A stretch of 64,000 nucleotides of DNA. It comes from Ptiloglossa arizonensis (Eukaryota > Arthropoda > Insecta > Hymenoptera > Colletidae). The DNA lies in NCBI RefSeq assembly GCF_051014685.1, contig NC_135058.1, positions 9,984,811-10,048,810 on the forward strand, given 5' to 3'. Below, one piece after another: positions 51,356 through 62,754 of the stretch; position 1 is the first letter of the stretch; each line of letters starts with the position of its first letter. A program made the position numbers and the translations under genes. The notes under the pieces are model-generated. The model was not told the DNA's origin. It did no database searches and was given only the letters and a program-made list of their open reading frames with translations.

Positions 51356-52369
51356 CGAGCGCAACGACGATCCACTGGCCGACATTGACGCGCCACGCAA
51401 CGATGCTCCGATATACGTACATACACACGACGATCGAATGGCTCGTAAAAATCTGTCGTGAAACGCGATATCAATTAGCTGACCTTTACGATATATAAAG
51501 AACGAGAGCGAAACTCGACGATCGTGCATCGAAAACGAGCCTTTCTCGTTTCAACGTTCGTATCTTCGACTCCGTCACGGTAAACCGAGTACGAAGTTAA
51601 AGTCGCGTACAATTTAAGTTAAATTCGCGAATCAATGCGAATTTGTCGAAACGCGACCCGTGTACCGTGTTGTATACACTTGTTCATTTTCCACGGAACA
51701 TATAAACATTTCTATCCGTTCTTCGTATCCGTCGATCGACGTAGACGAATGCTGGCATCGGTTAATCGTTACCTCGGATCGAGTAATTATCCTAAAGGTC
51801 AGCGAGATCGATGGAGATCTCGTCCGAGTTCTCGTCGATGAAAAAACAAAATTTCAAAATTCCACGGGCGATGAAAAAGGAGGGAAAAATTGAATGTGTA
51901 TATATATATACGAGGATATCTCAAGGTTGTAGAAAAGCAACGGTTCTCTTGTATCCAATTTATTTTATACTCGCTCACCTTGCGTAGACCGTCGACTAGA
52001 TCATTTTCTACCGATCCTCTCTTCGCGAGAAATACGAGAGAAAAAAATATCGTCGAGATCGTCGCGAAATAATCACCGAGCCTCGTCGCGAGAATTTTGC
52101 TTTCGATGGTTGGTTTCTTCTAACCCTTGAAACAATTATATATATACATATATATTTCCAAAATTTTGTTAAAGTTTTACATTTTAATAAAGAACCAATC
52201 GAACTTTACGTCCATTCACGCATCCCGTTCCAATGATTTTATCGAAATTTTCGATTTTTTTACGATAACAAATATCTACGTACCGTGAAACTGTGGCGAG
52301 TTTCAATTCGAAGAGACCGTCCTTCGGGAAACGAAGGAGAGAAACGCCCGAATCGACGCTATCGAAGAT

Positions 52370-52665
52370 CGGGGAACAACCCTCCTGTCGATTCTGGGCG
52401 TTTCCTTCGTCTCAATTTCCCCCCCATCCGTGGATAATTCGATCTGATCGGTCCATTCGCTACTTAGTTGAAAACGACACTGAACAACGGTGGGGAGATC
52501 GGTATTCCTTCGTCCTGATTTCTCCCCTACCTGTAGGTAATTCCATTTTATCGATCGGTTCACTACTTGGTTGAGAACACTGAACAACAGTGGGGAGATC
52601 GGTATTCCTTTATCCCGATTTCTCCCCGCAACTGTAAACAATCCGATCTCATCGATCGACAACCG
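52370..52665. repeat. Tandem repeat, three units of about 108 bp
   Basis: GGGGAGATCGGTATTCCTT, CGATTTCTCCCC and ATCGATCGGTTCACTACTT-like words recur with about 108-bp spacing. The first unit is diverged. Confidence 0.8.
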
Positions 52666-54103
52666 AGAAATCGGTATCACAATCGTGCGACGAGGTCTCC
52701 AACGAGCTAGCGAGAAATATGTAAAAATGGCGACGACTAGGAAGCAGAAGACGACGACGCGTCACAGTTTCCTTTTTCCTTCGTCATTGTAAATAGTGTA
52801 GTCAGATAGAGATCGCGAGAGGGAGTTAGATAGTGACACAAAGAAAAAAAGCGAGCGAAGCACGTGACTGTAATTTTTGCGGCTCACGGATGATCGGGCT
52901 TGGGGCGGGATGGGGTTGGTGGCGCGAACGTCGCGCCACCGCCGCCATTGTAGCGATGTCTCATGGCGTTTTTCTTCTTCGAAACGGTACGCGAGAGGGG
53001 ATCGAGAATGCAAAAAGGATAGACGTTTCTCTCCCTTCTCGGCGAGGAATCGCCTCGAACGGGCCATAGGATACGGCCCGTGACGGGTACGGGCGTGCAC
53101 AGTGACAATCTGAGGGAAGAGTCGTTGTTGGGGATCGATTCAGTCAATTCGAAACCGTTGGCATCGAAGTCTCCATCCTAACCGAGCGAACCGAGCAATC
53201 ACGGTCGAGGGTGGAATCGACTCTCGGGGTGTGATGAGGGGAGGGATGTGTCGCGAACGAAAACTCGTTTGCTCTTATCGAAACAAGGACATGTGGTATC
53301 GGAAACATTTCTAATCGCGCGAATAATTTCTAATCGATATTACAGAGACGTTTTAAGTTGAAATTATTATGGTCGAGGCTACCCTCGAGCTACGATGTCC
53401 TGAAATTCGTTTTCCGATCGCGAATGGTCACGCTGTCGTTAGTCATCGTCCAGTAGAGCAAGGGAAGAACCGCCCCGTTGAAACGAGTCGATTCTTTCTT
53501 CGATCCGACTATAGAAGTAAATGAAGAGACAGCGACGAACGAGAACAACGTCCGTGATTAAGGTCGATCTTTAATTAAATCGAGGGTGAAATCTGGGAGG
53601 CTCTTCTTCGGACGAGACATTCGCTATCACGAACACAACCGAACGAGGGGCACATTTTTTTATTTATTTTTTCTTCCTTTTTTTTTGTTATTAATTTGTC
53701 ATTCCATAGAACGAAAGATACTCTTAACATTCTTCGGGCGAAAGATGCAAATGCCTTTTGGAAACTCGACTCCTATTAGAGGATTTATAGTACTTTGTAA
53801 GTCTCTCGTGCAAATGCAGGCAAAGCTCTTCGAGGATGCTGGTATATACGTCTGATCTTTAAGTCGTCTTAAATATGGAGAGAACCGCTAAATTTGCGAG
53901 CAAACATTCTCAATTAAATTTCTCAATAACTTGGCGCGCTAACCTCGTCGTAAAGTCGATGGATGTCGCGAGGTCGATGTTGGTTTAGAGTTTTCTTCTT
54001 TTTTTTTTTTTATTTAAAAAAAAAATCGCTTCGTCCCTGAAGCGATTAAATGCGAACAACAGTGGACTCAGTTGTCGGTGTCCTCGGCCAGTACAGTAGA
54101 CAT

Positions 54104-54132
54104 GTATTGGCCGTTCAAGGTCACTCCCCTCG
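54104..54132 (-). repeat. Dispersed 40-bp element, inverted copy
   Basis: Read on the - strand: GAGGGGAGTGACCTTGAACG then GCCAATACATG. The half site TTCAAGGTCA is at 54114-54123. Confidence 0.6.
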
Positions 54133-54368
54133 CTATGAATCACACGCCAGAAACGTCTATATTAGAGGGACTACCAGAGACCATAGACGTAACGATTTAT
54201 TGTACGTCGAGTTGACGAACAGGTTGTGCAAATTATTGTACATACAATCGTTAAGCCTGTGGCTCGTATAACAGCGTAGATAAGTTTCTAAAAAATATAA
54301 TAGTGAAACTTCTGAGGTCACTTCTACGCTACGAATCGTGTCAAGTAACAGAGAGCTGAAAATTGAAT

Positions 54369-54613
54369 GGTGGGGGATGATTCATCGGTGACCTTGAGCG
54401 GCCAATTTATTTTTCCCGTACTACAAGCGACACCGACGAGATACAGAGACGGAGAAATCGTTCGAATATTCGTACGAGCACGCGACACACGATGGTGGGG
54501 GTGACTCTTCGGTGACCTTGAGCGGCCAATTTATTGTGCTCGTACTACGAGTGACACCGACGAGGTACAGCGACGACAAAATCGTTCGAATATTCGTACG
54601 AACACGCGATACA
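54369..54613 (+). repeat. 122-bp direct duplication carrying two TGACCTTGA elements
   Basis: Two copies (about 54369-54490 and 54491-54613) share ATCGGTGACCTTGAGCGGCC-like sequence, AATTTATT, GTGACACCGACGAGGTACAG and AATCGTTCGAATATTCGTAC. TGACCTTGA is at 54389-54397 and 54513-54521. Confidence 0.88.
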
Positions 54614-55128
54614 CGACGCTAGGGGTGTCGTCGAGTGTCTCGTTCGAGAGAGCTCCGAGAATCGTGGTAATGATAGGGTTCGCGCAGACCGAAAGAGGGG
54701 GGAAGGGGAGGGGGGAAATACGAAGAAACACGTCCGGGATGACGCGTGCTCGTGCTTTCGCCGCAGAAGATTCATCGACGCAGAATCAATACTCTCTTAA
54801 AACGCTATTGTTCTCAACGATTGTGATATATATATTGTTAATGCTGTAATGATAATGGTAGACTCGCTCGTTAAGACGAGCCATAGCGCGTACATAGGGG
54901 GCGCCGTTGTTCGTAGGCCTCTAGGGGACGTTCAAAATGGCCGCGGCACGCGGTATCCCGGGGACTCGAGCGAACGATCGATTTGGTTTTTCGATGATCC
55001 GTGCCCGCGAAACTTACGCCCCGTCGTTTCATTCCGTTCACGGAACGCGCGTTTGAGATCGCGCAACTGGCCAACCGTGAGACGAGACGGGGCAGCAATA
55101 ATTTAGATGAAAAAGAAAAAAAAATAAA

Positions 55129-55250
55129 AAACCAGAACAGAAGAAACGAAAGAGTGAGAGTGAGAGTAAGAGAGCGAGCGAGAAAGAGAAAAATGGAATG
55201 AGAGAGAACGAGAGAAAGAAAGCGAGAGAGAGAAAGAGAGGGAGAGAAAG
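55129..55250. repeat. GA-rich simple repeat
   Basis: Interrupted (GA)n with GAGCGAGCGAGAAAGAG and similar words. Confidence 0.85.
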
Positions 55251-55510
55251 TGACACGTTGGTTGGATCGAGACGCGAGGGAAATAATGCCTGTAAATAAG
55301 AAAACGAGAACAGTGTTGCGTTATAATTATTTATGTTGCTGATCGAAAGCGGATTCGATAGTGAATTATTGTAATAATTCGTAATTTAAAAGGAAAAAAA
55401 AAAGAATGAGAACGGAGGAAGAGAAATGAGAAATCATATACACAGATTATGTAAATAAGCTAATGGGTAATATCTCCCTTGGTAAAGGATAGTTTACGGA
55501 TAGTTATTTT

Positions 55511-55590
55511 TATTACTATTATTATTATTATTATTATTATTACGATTAAGTAACTATTATTATTATTATATTATTATATTATTATTGTCA

Positions 55591-55626
<36 letters not shown>

Positions 55627-55638
55627 TTATTACTATTG
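55511..55638. repeat. TTA microsatellite
   Basis: (TTA)n in several blocks, in AT-rich DNA preceding the distal candidate poly(A) signal. Confidence 0.93.
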
Positions 55639-56894
55639 TCATTATTAATATTATAATTATCATTGTTATCCTTCGGCCAATGATCTCAAAAGAAAGATAG
55701 CAATCTGCGTTCGGATGAGAGTGTTGCCAAAATCTGAGCCGATTTCAATTTTTTCGTCAAAGGCCACGCGGGGAAAAAGGATCACATCGTTTTCGTTGAC
55801 ATTCAAAACGCATTCTACTTCTTCGTCCATCTTTATCTTCACCTTCCTCTTCGACTATTTTCACTATCACTCATTTTTCTTTCTTTTATTTTTTATTTTC
55901 TGGCCTACGGTACTCTCTAAACATGTTTGTGACGCACTCGAAGCGAATATCTTCGTCTACGGTTGCGCTTCCGTTTTACGTTTCTCCTTTTCGTTTCCTT
56001 TACATTTTTTTTCTCTTTTTCGTTTTTTTTTTTCCTCTTTTTCGTATCGATCGTCGAGTCGTGAATTCTTTGCATAAAAAGTAAAAAAAAAAACGCTTCT
56101 CATTGCAGCGCGCGCGCATTCCAAAAGAAAAAGAAAAAAGAAAGAGGGTAAACACGCGTTTCGTTTTCTCTTTATTTTTCCATAGATCCGACACCATTTT
56201 CTTTCCGTTCGTTCGCGATTCGTCTCGGCTCGCTCGTCGCACTTCCGACTTTCGAGACGCGAAGCGTACACGCCTTATTAGAGAATGAACAACGTTCCTT
56301 CTGTGTGTGTCGGGCCATCGCATTCTTTCATTGCATAACAAAGAAACAGAAACCGGATGTCAACCGTTCGTGTCGCTGCAAGCCCCTCGTTTCTATTTTT
56401 TTTTCTTCTTTTTTTTTATTTTTTTTTTTTTTAATTTTTATTTTTCTTTTTGTTTCTCCGTTGTCGTTGCACGAACACCGTCACACGATTCCACGTGTCG
56501 GACAACAATCCATTTTGCGTAAACCAGCGACGTTTGAAAAAAAAAAAGAACAATTTTCGATCGCGACGAACACGCACGAACGGGGGCTCCGAATAATTCG
56601 TTTTATTTCGTCCCGGGTTCATCGATTGATTAACAGTTTCTGCGGAGACACTGGAGAATAAAAAAAAAAAAGAGAGAGTAAAAGAAATAATCGCGGTTTC
56701 AAACGACACAATTCGAAAGTGACCTATTTAAATTGATTGAATTACGTTACAACCGATAAGCGGTGCAACGCTGATCAAATTATTCATGAACATGTTTTAT
56801 CAAACGAGAGTCAAGACATTTTGTCATGTCTTTGTATATTTTTATGCAATGTTGTAGAATGATATTGTTTCAAATATATTATACAGATAATGAT

Positions 56895-56900
56895 AATAAA
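56895..56900 (+). terminator. Candidate distal poly(A) signal
   Basis: AATAAA in ATAATGATAATAAACAAATT. It is the last + strand AATAAA before the 280-bp repeat cluster, and TTTGTTCCG follows about 35 bp downstream. It could end an extended mam transcript. Confidence 0.3.
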
Positions 56901-56930
56901 CAAATTTATATGCCATAAGCTGCATCTCAT

Positions 56931-57442
56931 TTGTTCCGATCCAACCTAACCTAAAAATACACCGTTCGTAATTAATCGAACGATTGTTCGTATTGGGGAT
57001 ACTATTATATTTTTTATCAAAAATGTTTTTATTTGCTTTTTAGTTTTGCATGAAATTTGATCCGTAAAAGTAATAATATTCTCGTTAACGGTAACTTAAA
57101 TTGAGACTGTATCCGGATAAATAATTTTTGCACAGACTTCCAATAGATTTCATTGTACATTCATCCTTCGAGAATACAGTTATTTTTAGGTATTCTTTGT
57201 TACAGTTTAAATAATTACAAACGACACTACATAGATTATTCTTATTGAACAACCTATTATATCGAGAGTTACTTATTAATATATTACACCGAGTAACGGA
57301 AATGTGACCCAAGAGATAAAAAAAATTGAAGATTTAAGCTTTAATTTGCTGCTTGTCACAATAGATTCGGATAAGTACTATCAAAGTTATGGCCCATTGA
57401 ATTTGACCAAGTCAATAGTAATTTGAAAATTAAATGTGACCA
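56931..57442. other. Intergenic DNA between mam and the repeat cluster
   Basis: AT-rich and unique. The last bases (AAAATTAAATGTGACCA) resemble the end of the 280-bp unit, suggesting a decayed unit 0. Nothing else is seen. Confidence 0.5.
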
Positions 57443-58805
57443 CTGGCGACACCTGTGAGAAAATGCCCAAGTTTGTCGAAGTATAATTCTCGTTTTTTAC
57501 AACTAGATGGCGCCACTACTTTATATATACCGACATAATCAAATAATTTACTTCTTTTTACCTAATACTAATCTCTAGACTTATAGTTAAAAGTTTAACT
57601 TAATGTACTTCTCGTTCAGGATAATAAAAACTATGTATATAAATAAAGAAAAATATACACCGTGGATACGTTATTTGCTTCTATCTGCTTATGATCGAAC
57701 TCGTGAAAACAAAAATTACATCCTGGCGACATCTGTGAAAAAACGCCCAAGTTTGTCGAAGTATAATTCTCGTTTTTCACAACTAGATGGCGCCACTACT
57801 TGATGTATATCGACATAATCAAATAATTTTCTTCTTATCACCTAATACTAGTCTCTAGACTTACAGTTAAAACTTTAACTTAATGTACTTCTCGTTTAAG
57901 ATAACAAGAACTATGTATATAAATAAAGAAAAATATATATAACTATAACCATAAAAATGTATATACATCGTGGATAAGGCTTGGCCATCTAATAGAAGAA
58001 CCTTCAAACTACTTTACGTCACTAGTGGGAGAACGAGCAATATTGTAGAGAAATAATTATTGTTTTCACGAGATCGTATCACAAGCAGATACAAGCAAAT
58101 AACGTATCCATGGTGTATATTTTTCTTTATTTATATACATACTTTTTATCATCCTGGACGAGAAGTACATTAAGTTAAACTTTTAACTGTAAGTTTAGAT
58201 ATTAGTATTAGGTAATAAGAAGAAAATTATTTGATTATGTCGGTATACATAAAATAGTGGCGCCATCCAGTTGTGAAAACGAGAATTATACTTCGACAAA
58301 CTTGGGCGTTTTTTCACAGATGTCGCCAGGATGTCATTTTGTTTTCACGAGATCGTGTCACAAACAGATACAAGAAAATAACGTATCCACGGTGTATATT
58401 TTTCTTTATTTTTATACATAGTTTTTATTATCCTGAACGAGAAGTACATTAAGTTAAACTTTTAACTGTAAGTCTAGAGATTAGTATTAGGTGATAAGAA
58501 GAAAATTATCTGATTATGTCGGTATACATCAAGTAGTGGCGCCATCTAGTTGTGAAAAACGAGAATTATACTTCGACAAACTTGGGCGTTTTTTCACAGA
58601 TGTCGCCAGGATGTCATTTTGTTTTCACGAGATCGTATCATAAGCAGATAGAAGCAAATAACGTATCCACGGTGTATATTTTTCTTTATTTATATACATA
58701 GTTTTTATTATCCTGAACGAGAAGCACATTAAGTTAAACTTTTAACTGTAAGTATAGAGATTAGTATTATGTGAAAGAAGTAAATTATTTGATTATGTCG
58801 GTATT
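57443..58805. repeat. Inverted cluster of five 280-bp repeat units
   Basis: Units 1 and 2 are forward (57443-57722 and 57723 to about 57960). Units 3, 4 and 5 are reversed (about 58068-58330, 58331-58610 and 58611-58805, the last truncated). A spacer of about 110 bp separates the two orientations. By eye unit 1 and reversed unit 4 agree at well over 90% of positions. Each full unit begins CTGGCGACATCTGTGAAA, carries TAGATGGCGCCACTACT, then CCTAATACTA..CTCTAGACTTA and TATATAAATAAAGAAAAATA. No long open frame is preserved. It could be a non-autonomous mobile element amplified in place, or a hairpin-RNA locus. Confidence 0.9.
57503..57514 (+). promoter_or_regulatory. CTCF-like motif, unit 1
   Basis: CTAGATGGCGCC matches the insect CTCF core (AGRTGGCGC). 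Equivalent cores lie at 57783-57794 (+), 58259-58270 (-, one base changed to CTGGATGG) and 58538-58549 (-). The motif match is by eye only and no binding is shown. Confidence 0.4.
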
Positions 58806-60433
58806 TAAATCATTTGAAACACGAAACATCCCCTACTACTGCCATGTCGACCAAAGACCGATATGACCGAATTAGGTTCGTTAGATATTAATAATTATTT
58901 TACCGTTTTGAAAACTAACATTTGAGAAAATTCCAGTAGACACTCGATAAAGAAACTAAGTGACGAATCTTTCGTCGAAGATACTCGTTTCTCTTACTGT
59001 TCGTAAAATTTTCCACGAAAACTTAGTAATTACATTGATAAGATTTTGCTATCGCAAAAATAACAGTCTCCTTAATATAAAAATAAATCTGGCAATAAGA
59101 AATGCAAAGAGTAAAAAATTTTTATCAAGAGACGGTATATTATGAAAGAAAACAAAATTCTTCTCGTTCTTTTATATACCCATACGAACATCGATATCGA
59201 TACTTGTAAGTTCTAAATATACTAACGAAGAATAAAAAAAAATTTGGAATAAAAATAGAAATATTTTTATTTATAAATACGGATGTAAACAAATCTGTAC
59301 ATCTATTTCAAATTTCTAGTTGCACCACCGAGACTAGATATTTATTCTACGTTACTTGCTACGTAAGTCTCTGTGAACGAACGTATCGATCTTGTGCATT
59401 ATGAACAATGATCGATCTGTTATTATTTGGATCGATTTTGGAATATTGTAGAATTACTGCTACTGGTTTCTCTCGAGATCACAAACGCGAAAGAAACAGC
59501 CGCGATCGGGAATAAGAGACGTCGGACAACAGGTGGAACTATAGCTATTAATATAATTGAACATCGCGCGGCTTCGTGTTCTGCACGACACTGTAGAAGA
59601 CTTTATTTAAAGGCACGGACTGGTGCGTTACATATGCGTATTTACATAATACGAATTCCTATCGCGCGTGAGCCTCGTAAATCCACAGATACGTGCGCGC
59701 GAGCTTTAGGAATTTCGAGTTTCGGGGGGTGTATATGTGTCTTGCCGCTGGTGGCGTCAAAGACGACCTTTCGATATTTGTTATTACATATAAACCGCGT
59801 CGAATCGCAAAAGACGAACGCGTTGTCGTCGCGCGTATCGGAAACGCGGGCGATACAGCGACACGCAGCTGTGATTGTCCATGTCAACGAAAATTGTGTA
59901 AGAATAATATTATTATCGGTCCATACCGATCATTTTATTATTTAATTTTATTATTCAAGTATAAAGATCATTTTATAATAACTTCGATTAGTGTAGAATT
60001 TTTAATTATTATAAATTTAATATTAATTTTTTCTTTATGAATTAATTAATTTTAATAGATGAATTTTCTTTTGTAGTATATAATGTTTTAATTAGTAATA
60101 AGAAAAATTTCTTTTCGAATTCGTCAATGTACGCATATTGATAAGACAACGACAAGATAAAAATTATAGAATGTATTTTAGGGAGAAAGAAAAATCAATT
60201 CAAGGAGAACTTATAATGGTCAACCGTAAAATCTGCCCCAAAACAAGGCGTTACTTCTTTCAGAACTGATCTTTCCTTCTCCCTTGAATACATTTCGGAT
60301 GCTGAGACATTGCAATCACACGTGGTACAAAGATAGATCGACGAATATATATAAATCTACTTTTAATTGATTAGAATATTTATTTACAAAATTATTAGTT
60401 CATATATGCCTTTTTACAAATATGTGTATATAA
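58806..60433. other. Intergenic DNA, no gene seen
   Basis: AT-rich at both ends, with a more GC-balanced island at about 59410-59890. That island has a 172-codon + strand frame lacking family motifs. It may belong to the MLCK 3' side, but nothing supports a gene. Confidence 0.4.
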
Positions 60434-60879
60434 TAGATGAAGTAAAAAGTTCTGAGCGTTTTTTCTATTTATTTCGACGATGAAATTCACAGAGTTAGAA
60501 TTTTTGGATTTGGATCAAATATGCGCCGTTTTGTTCGATAACATTTGTCCACTTGGACGAAGTCCTCGTCCCTATTGGTAAAAAACTTGACCAGTTTATT
60601 TTCAAAAGTCTCTCTTGAGGCAAGTTTCTTACCATCAACTTAGGCCACTCCCCTTTAAGCTACGCCTTCTTTCCCTTTTGACCACGCCCCCTCCCTTAAG
60701 TCACGCCCCCCGTTTATATTCGGTGATCAAAATGGGAAAAATATGAGATGATTTTTAATCGTGTATCGAGTACTCGTTGAACGGCGGAATTAAGACAAAA
60801 ATGTAGAGAAATTTCAACGTAAAATAGAAAAAAAAAATGTTACGCAAATATTGCTGATGTAAACTTTTTACTTCACCTA
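60434..60879. mobile_element. Degenerate Tc1/mariner element with intact terminal repeats
   Basis: 446 bp between TA dinucleotides. The ends are TAGATGAAGTAAAAAGTT and, reversed, TAGGTGAAGTAAAAAGTT, one mismatch in 18. The interior is rearranged and includes a CCACGCCCCC-rich stretch unlike its surroundings. Confidence 0.8.
60490..60560 (-). pseudogene. Tc1/mariner transposase C-terminal fragment
   Basis: Within the 446-bp element the - strand reads SKWTNVIEQNGAYFDPNPK, matching the WxxVIEQNGxYF block near the C-terminus of mariner-family transposases. No catalytic D,D,D region is present, so only a fossil fragment remains. Confidence 0.6.
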
Positions 60880-62099
60880 TTATTTTATTAATATTATGTT
60901 GGAAAAACGCTGTGTTTAGTATACTAAAAATATTTTCGCATTTGAAATTGGGAAGATTTATTTTCAATACTGTACTCTTTACCTGTACACACACAGCAAA
61001 ACATTGTGCTCGTGACGATAGATGTTTATGTATATTTTTCATGCGTCAGATAATGGAGTTCGTAAAATCGGAACGTGATCAATCGCGATCGCAATATACA
61101 GCAACGAGAGATTACTTTTGAAGATATGGTTCGAAATAAAAATGAAAACTATGAGTTTTCACGATTAACGATTATAATTGTAAACTCGATGTATTTATAA
61201 TTTAAATTACATCGATGTATATATTACTATGTAATTGGATCTTAATGATTAAAATGAATAACATTTAAGAATTCTAAAGTGGAAATACGTATCAGTGTCC
61301 TTTCAAGGAACAGCATTTCAATTCAACGATTACAACTACTTAACTAAAAAACAACGAGTATTATTGTATAATGGTCTGTTAATATGGCACGCCTTTGGAA
61401 TTATTTATATTTGATCGTTTATCGCACCAGTGCCAATTTCATAATACTGTTTCGCATAATCGTATACATTGACCGAGGCAACGTGTTCGTATTTCAAAAT
61501 GTACAAATCAGAACACTCTACGCTCGTAATTGTTCATCTCGTGAAAAGCAAAATGTTTCGTATAGATTTCGGAAACTTCTTTCGTATCGATACACATACG
61601 AATATTTTGCTCGTTACAATACGGATAATGGAAAATACTAATACTTCAAATATTTACTCTAAGCTGGGCTTAATTCATTCTAATCCAAGCTGGTTCAAGC
61701 CATTACTTTGTTTTGATATTCCGCTCAGAAATTGTCGATTACATTTTGTATTAACGTATTCGCCAAACGTCTAGCCTAAGGATTACTTTATTGAAGTAGA
61801 AGTGCCAGTAGTTGACCGTCTACCAGTAGTTGACACTTCTCGAAAAAACAGAAAATAAGAGAAACATGAAAATAATAGCCCCGTATACATAACACAAAAA
61901 CATCATTGGACAGCCACAGTACTTGCAATACTTACCGCGTCACTGTTGAAAAATAATTGCAATACGTACAGTGTGCCCAGAGGAGAAAATAAATCTTATT
62001 TTCTTTTGTACTCGTTTCAACGAAATTGTTCATTTTTGAACCCTCGATGTGTCTTTGATTAAATGGTGCAATCGTTAAACTTCAATTTTGGAGAATCTT
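60880..62099. other. Intergenic DNA or distal MLCK 3' UTR, no gene seen
   Basis: AT-rich unique sequence. CCAGTAGTTGAC occurs twice near 61807-61832. No coding or RNA gene is recognised. Confidence 0.4.
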
Positions 62100-62754
62100 C
62101 AAATTCGATTAATTGTTTTATTTTACTTTCTTCGCTCTCGAAACATACTCTGCGCTACAATCCTTACAATTCTTTGCGATTATTATACGTATACATGTAT
62201 TTTTTTTTTTTTTTTTATTCAAAGTAAAGACATTCACGCGCAGTTCGCACGAACGAACTGGCAAGCATCGAAACGTCTTTTCTATCTCCAAATTAAATTC
62301 TCCACGGGACTAACAAGCCTAAAATTTTCCTAAAAAATACCTAATCGTGACTTGTACTATACCCATCTAACATTACTATTTCACCATTTCGTTTCAAAAG
62401 TACCGACGCTGTTCGTTCTTCGATGCTTTCGATATTGCTTACTCTTTTTCTTCTTTTTTAACACATAACCTCTAACAGTTAACTACCGTATCAAAAACAG
62501 CTCGAGTACTTGAATTTTCGACGTTTGCAGGTGTCAACTACTGAAACGTTCTCCCAGATAATTCGACACAATTACATATCGCGTATCTGGGTAGATTTTA
62601 GCCTGGTTAGGTGATAAAGGTACAGTTGGCACGTGGTGCTACAAATTTGACGCGAGCTTTCCATAACAACTAAAAAAAGATATACAGTTTTTTGTGACAA
62701 TTGTTTCCCAAACGGTCAACTACTGGTACATTTACAAAAATTAAAAATAGAGTA
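62100..62754 (-). other. Predicted 3' UTR of the MLCK-like gene
   Basis: AT-rich sequence follows the MLCK stop on the - strand with no further coding frame. Poly(A) signals in this orientation are at 62219-62214 (AATAAA running into a long A tract) and 62122-62117. The end point is not fixed by sequence. Confidence 0.4.

Larger units (their letters stand above)
47891..56930 (+). other. possible extended mam 3' UTR or intergenic DNA
   Basis: No gene is recognised here. From 47.9 to about 54 kb the sequence is mostly unique, with several local duplications. From 55.1 kb it regains the GA-, A- and TTA-rich look of 43-47.9 kb and ends at AATAAA 56895-56900 in a strongly AT-rich setting. Another AATAAA is at 52186-52191. 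TGTAAATA motifs occur at 52788, 55291 and 55450. A long neural-type 3' extension of mam is one explanation; ordinary intergenic DNA is the other. Confidence 0.35.

Noticed and set aside
16484..57461. Su(H)/CSL-type sites YGTGRGAA (16486, 39016, 39222, 42157, 43893, 57454) as Notch autoregulation of mam
   Set aside because: About one match per 8 kb is expected by chance on two strands, and the number seen is no higher; two lie within a tandem repeat.
59427..59945. 172-codon frame with a possible signal-like N-terminus
   Set aside because: No recognised family, an Arg-rich CpG island composition, and no supporting splice or promoter signal.
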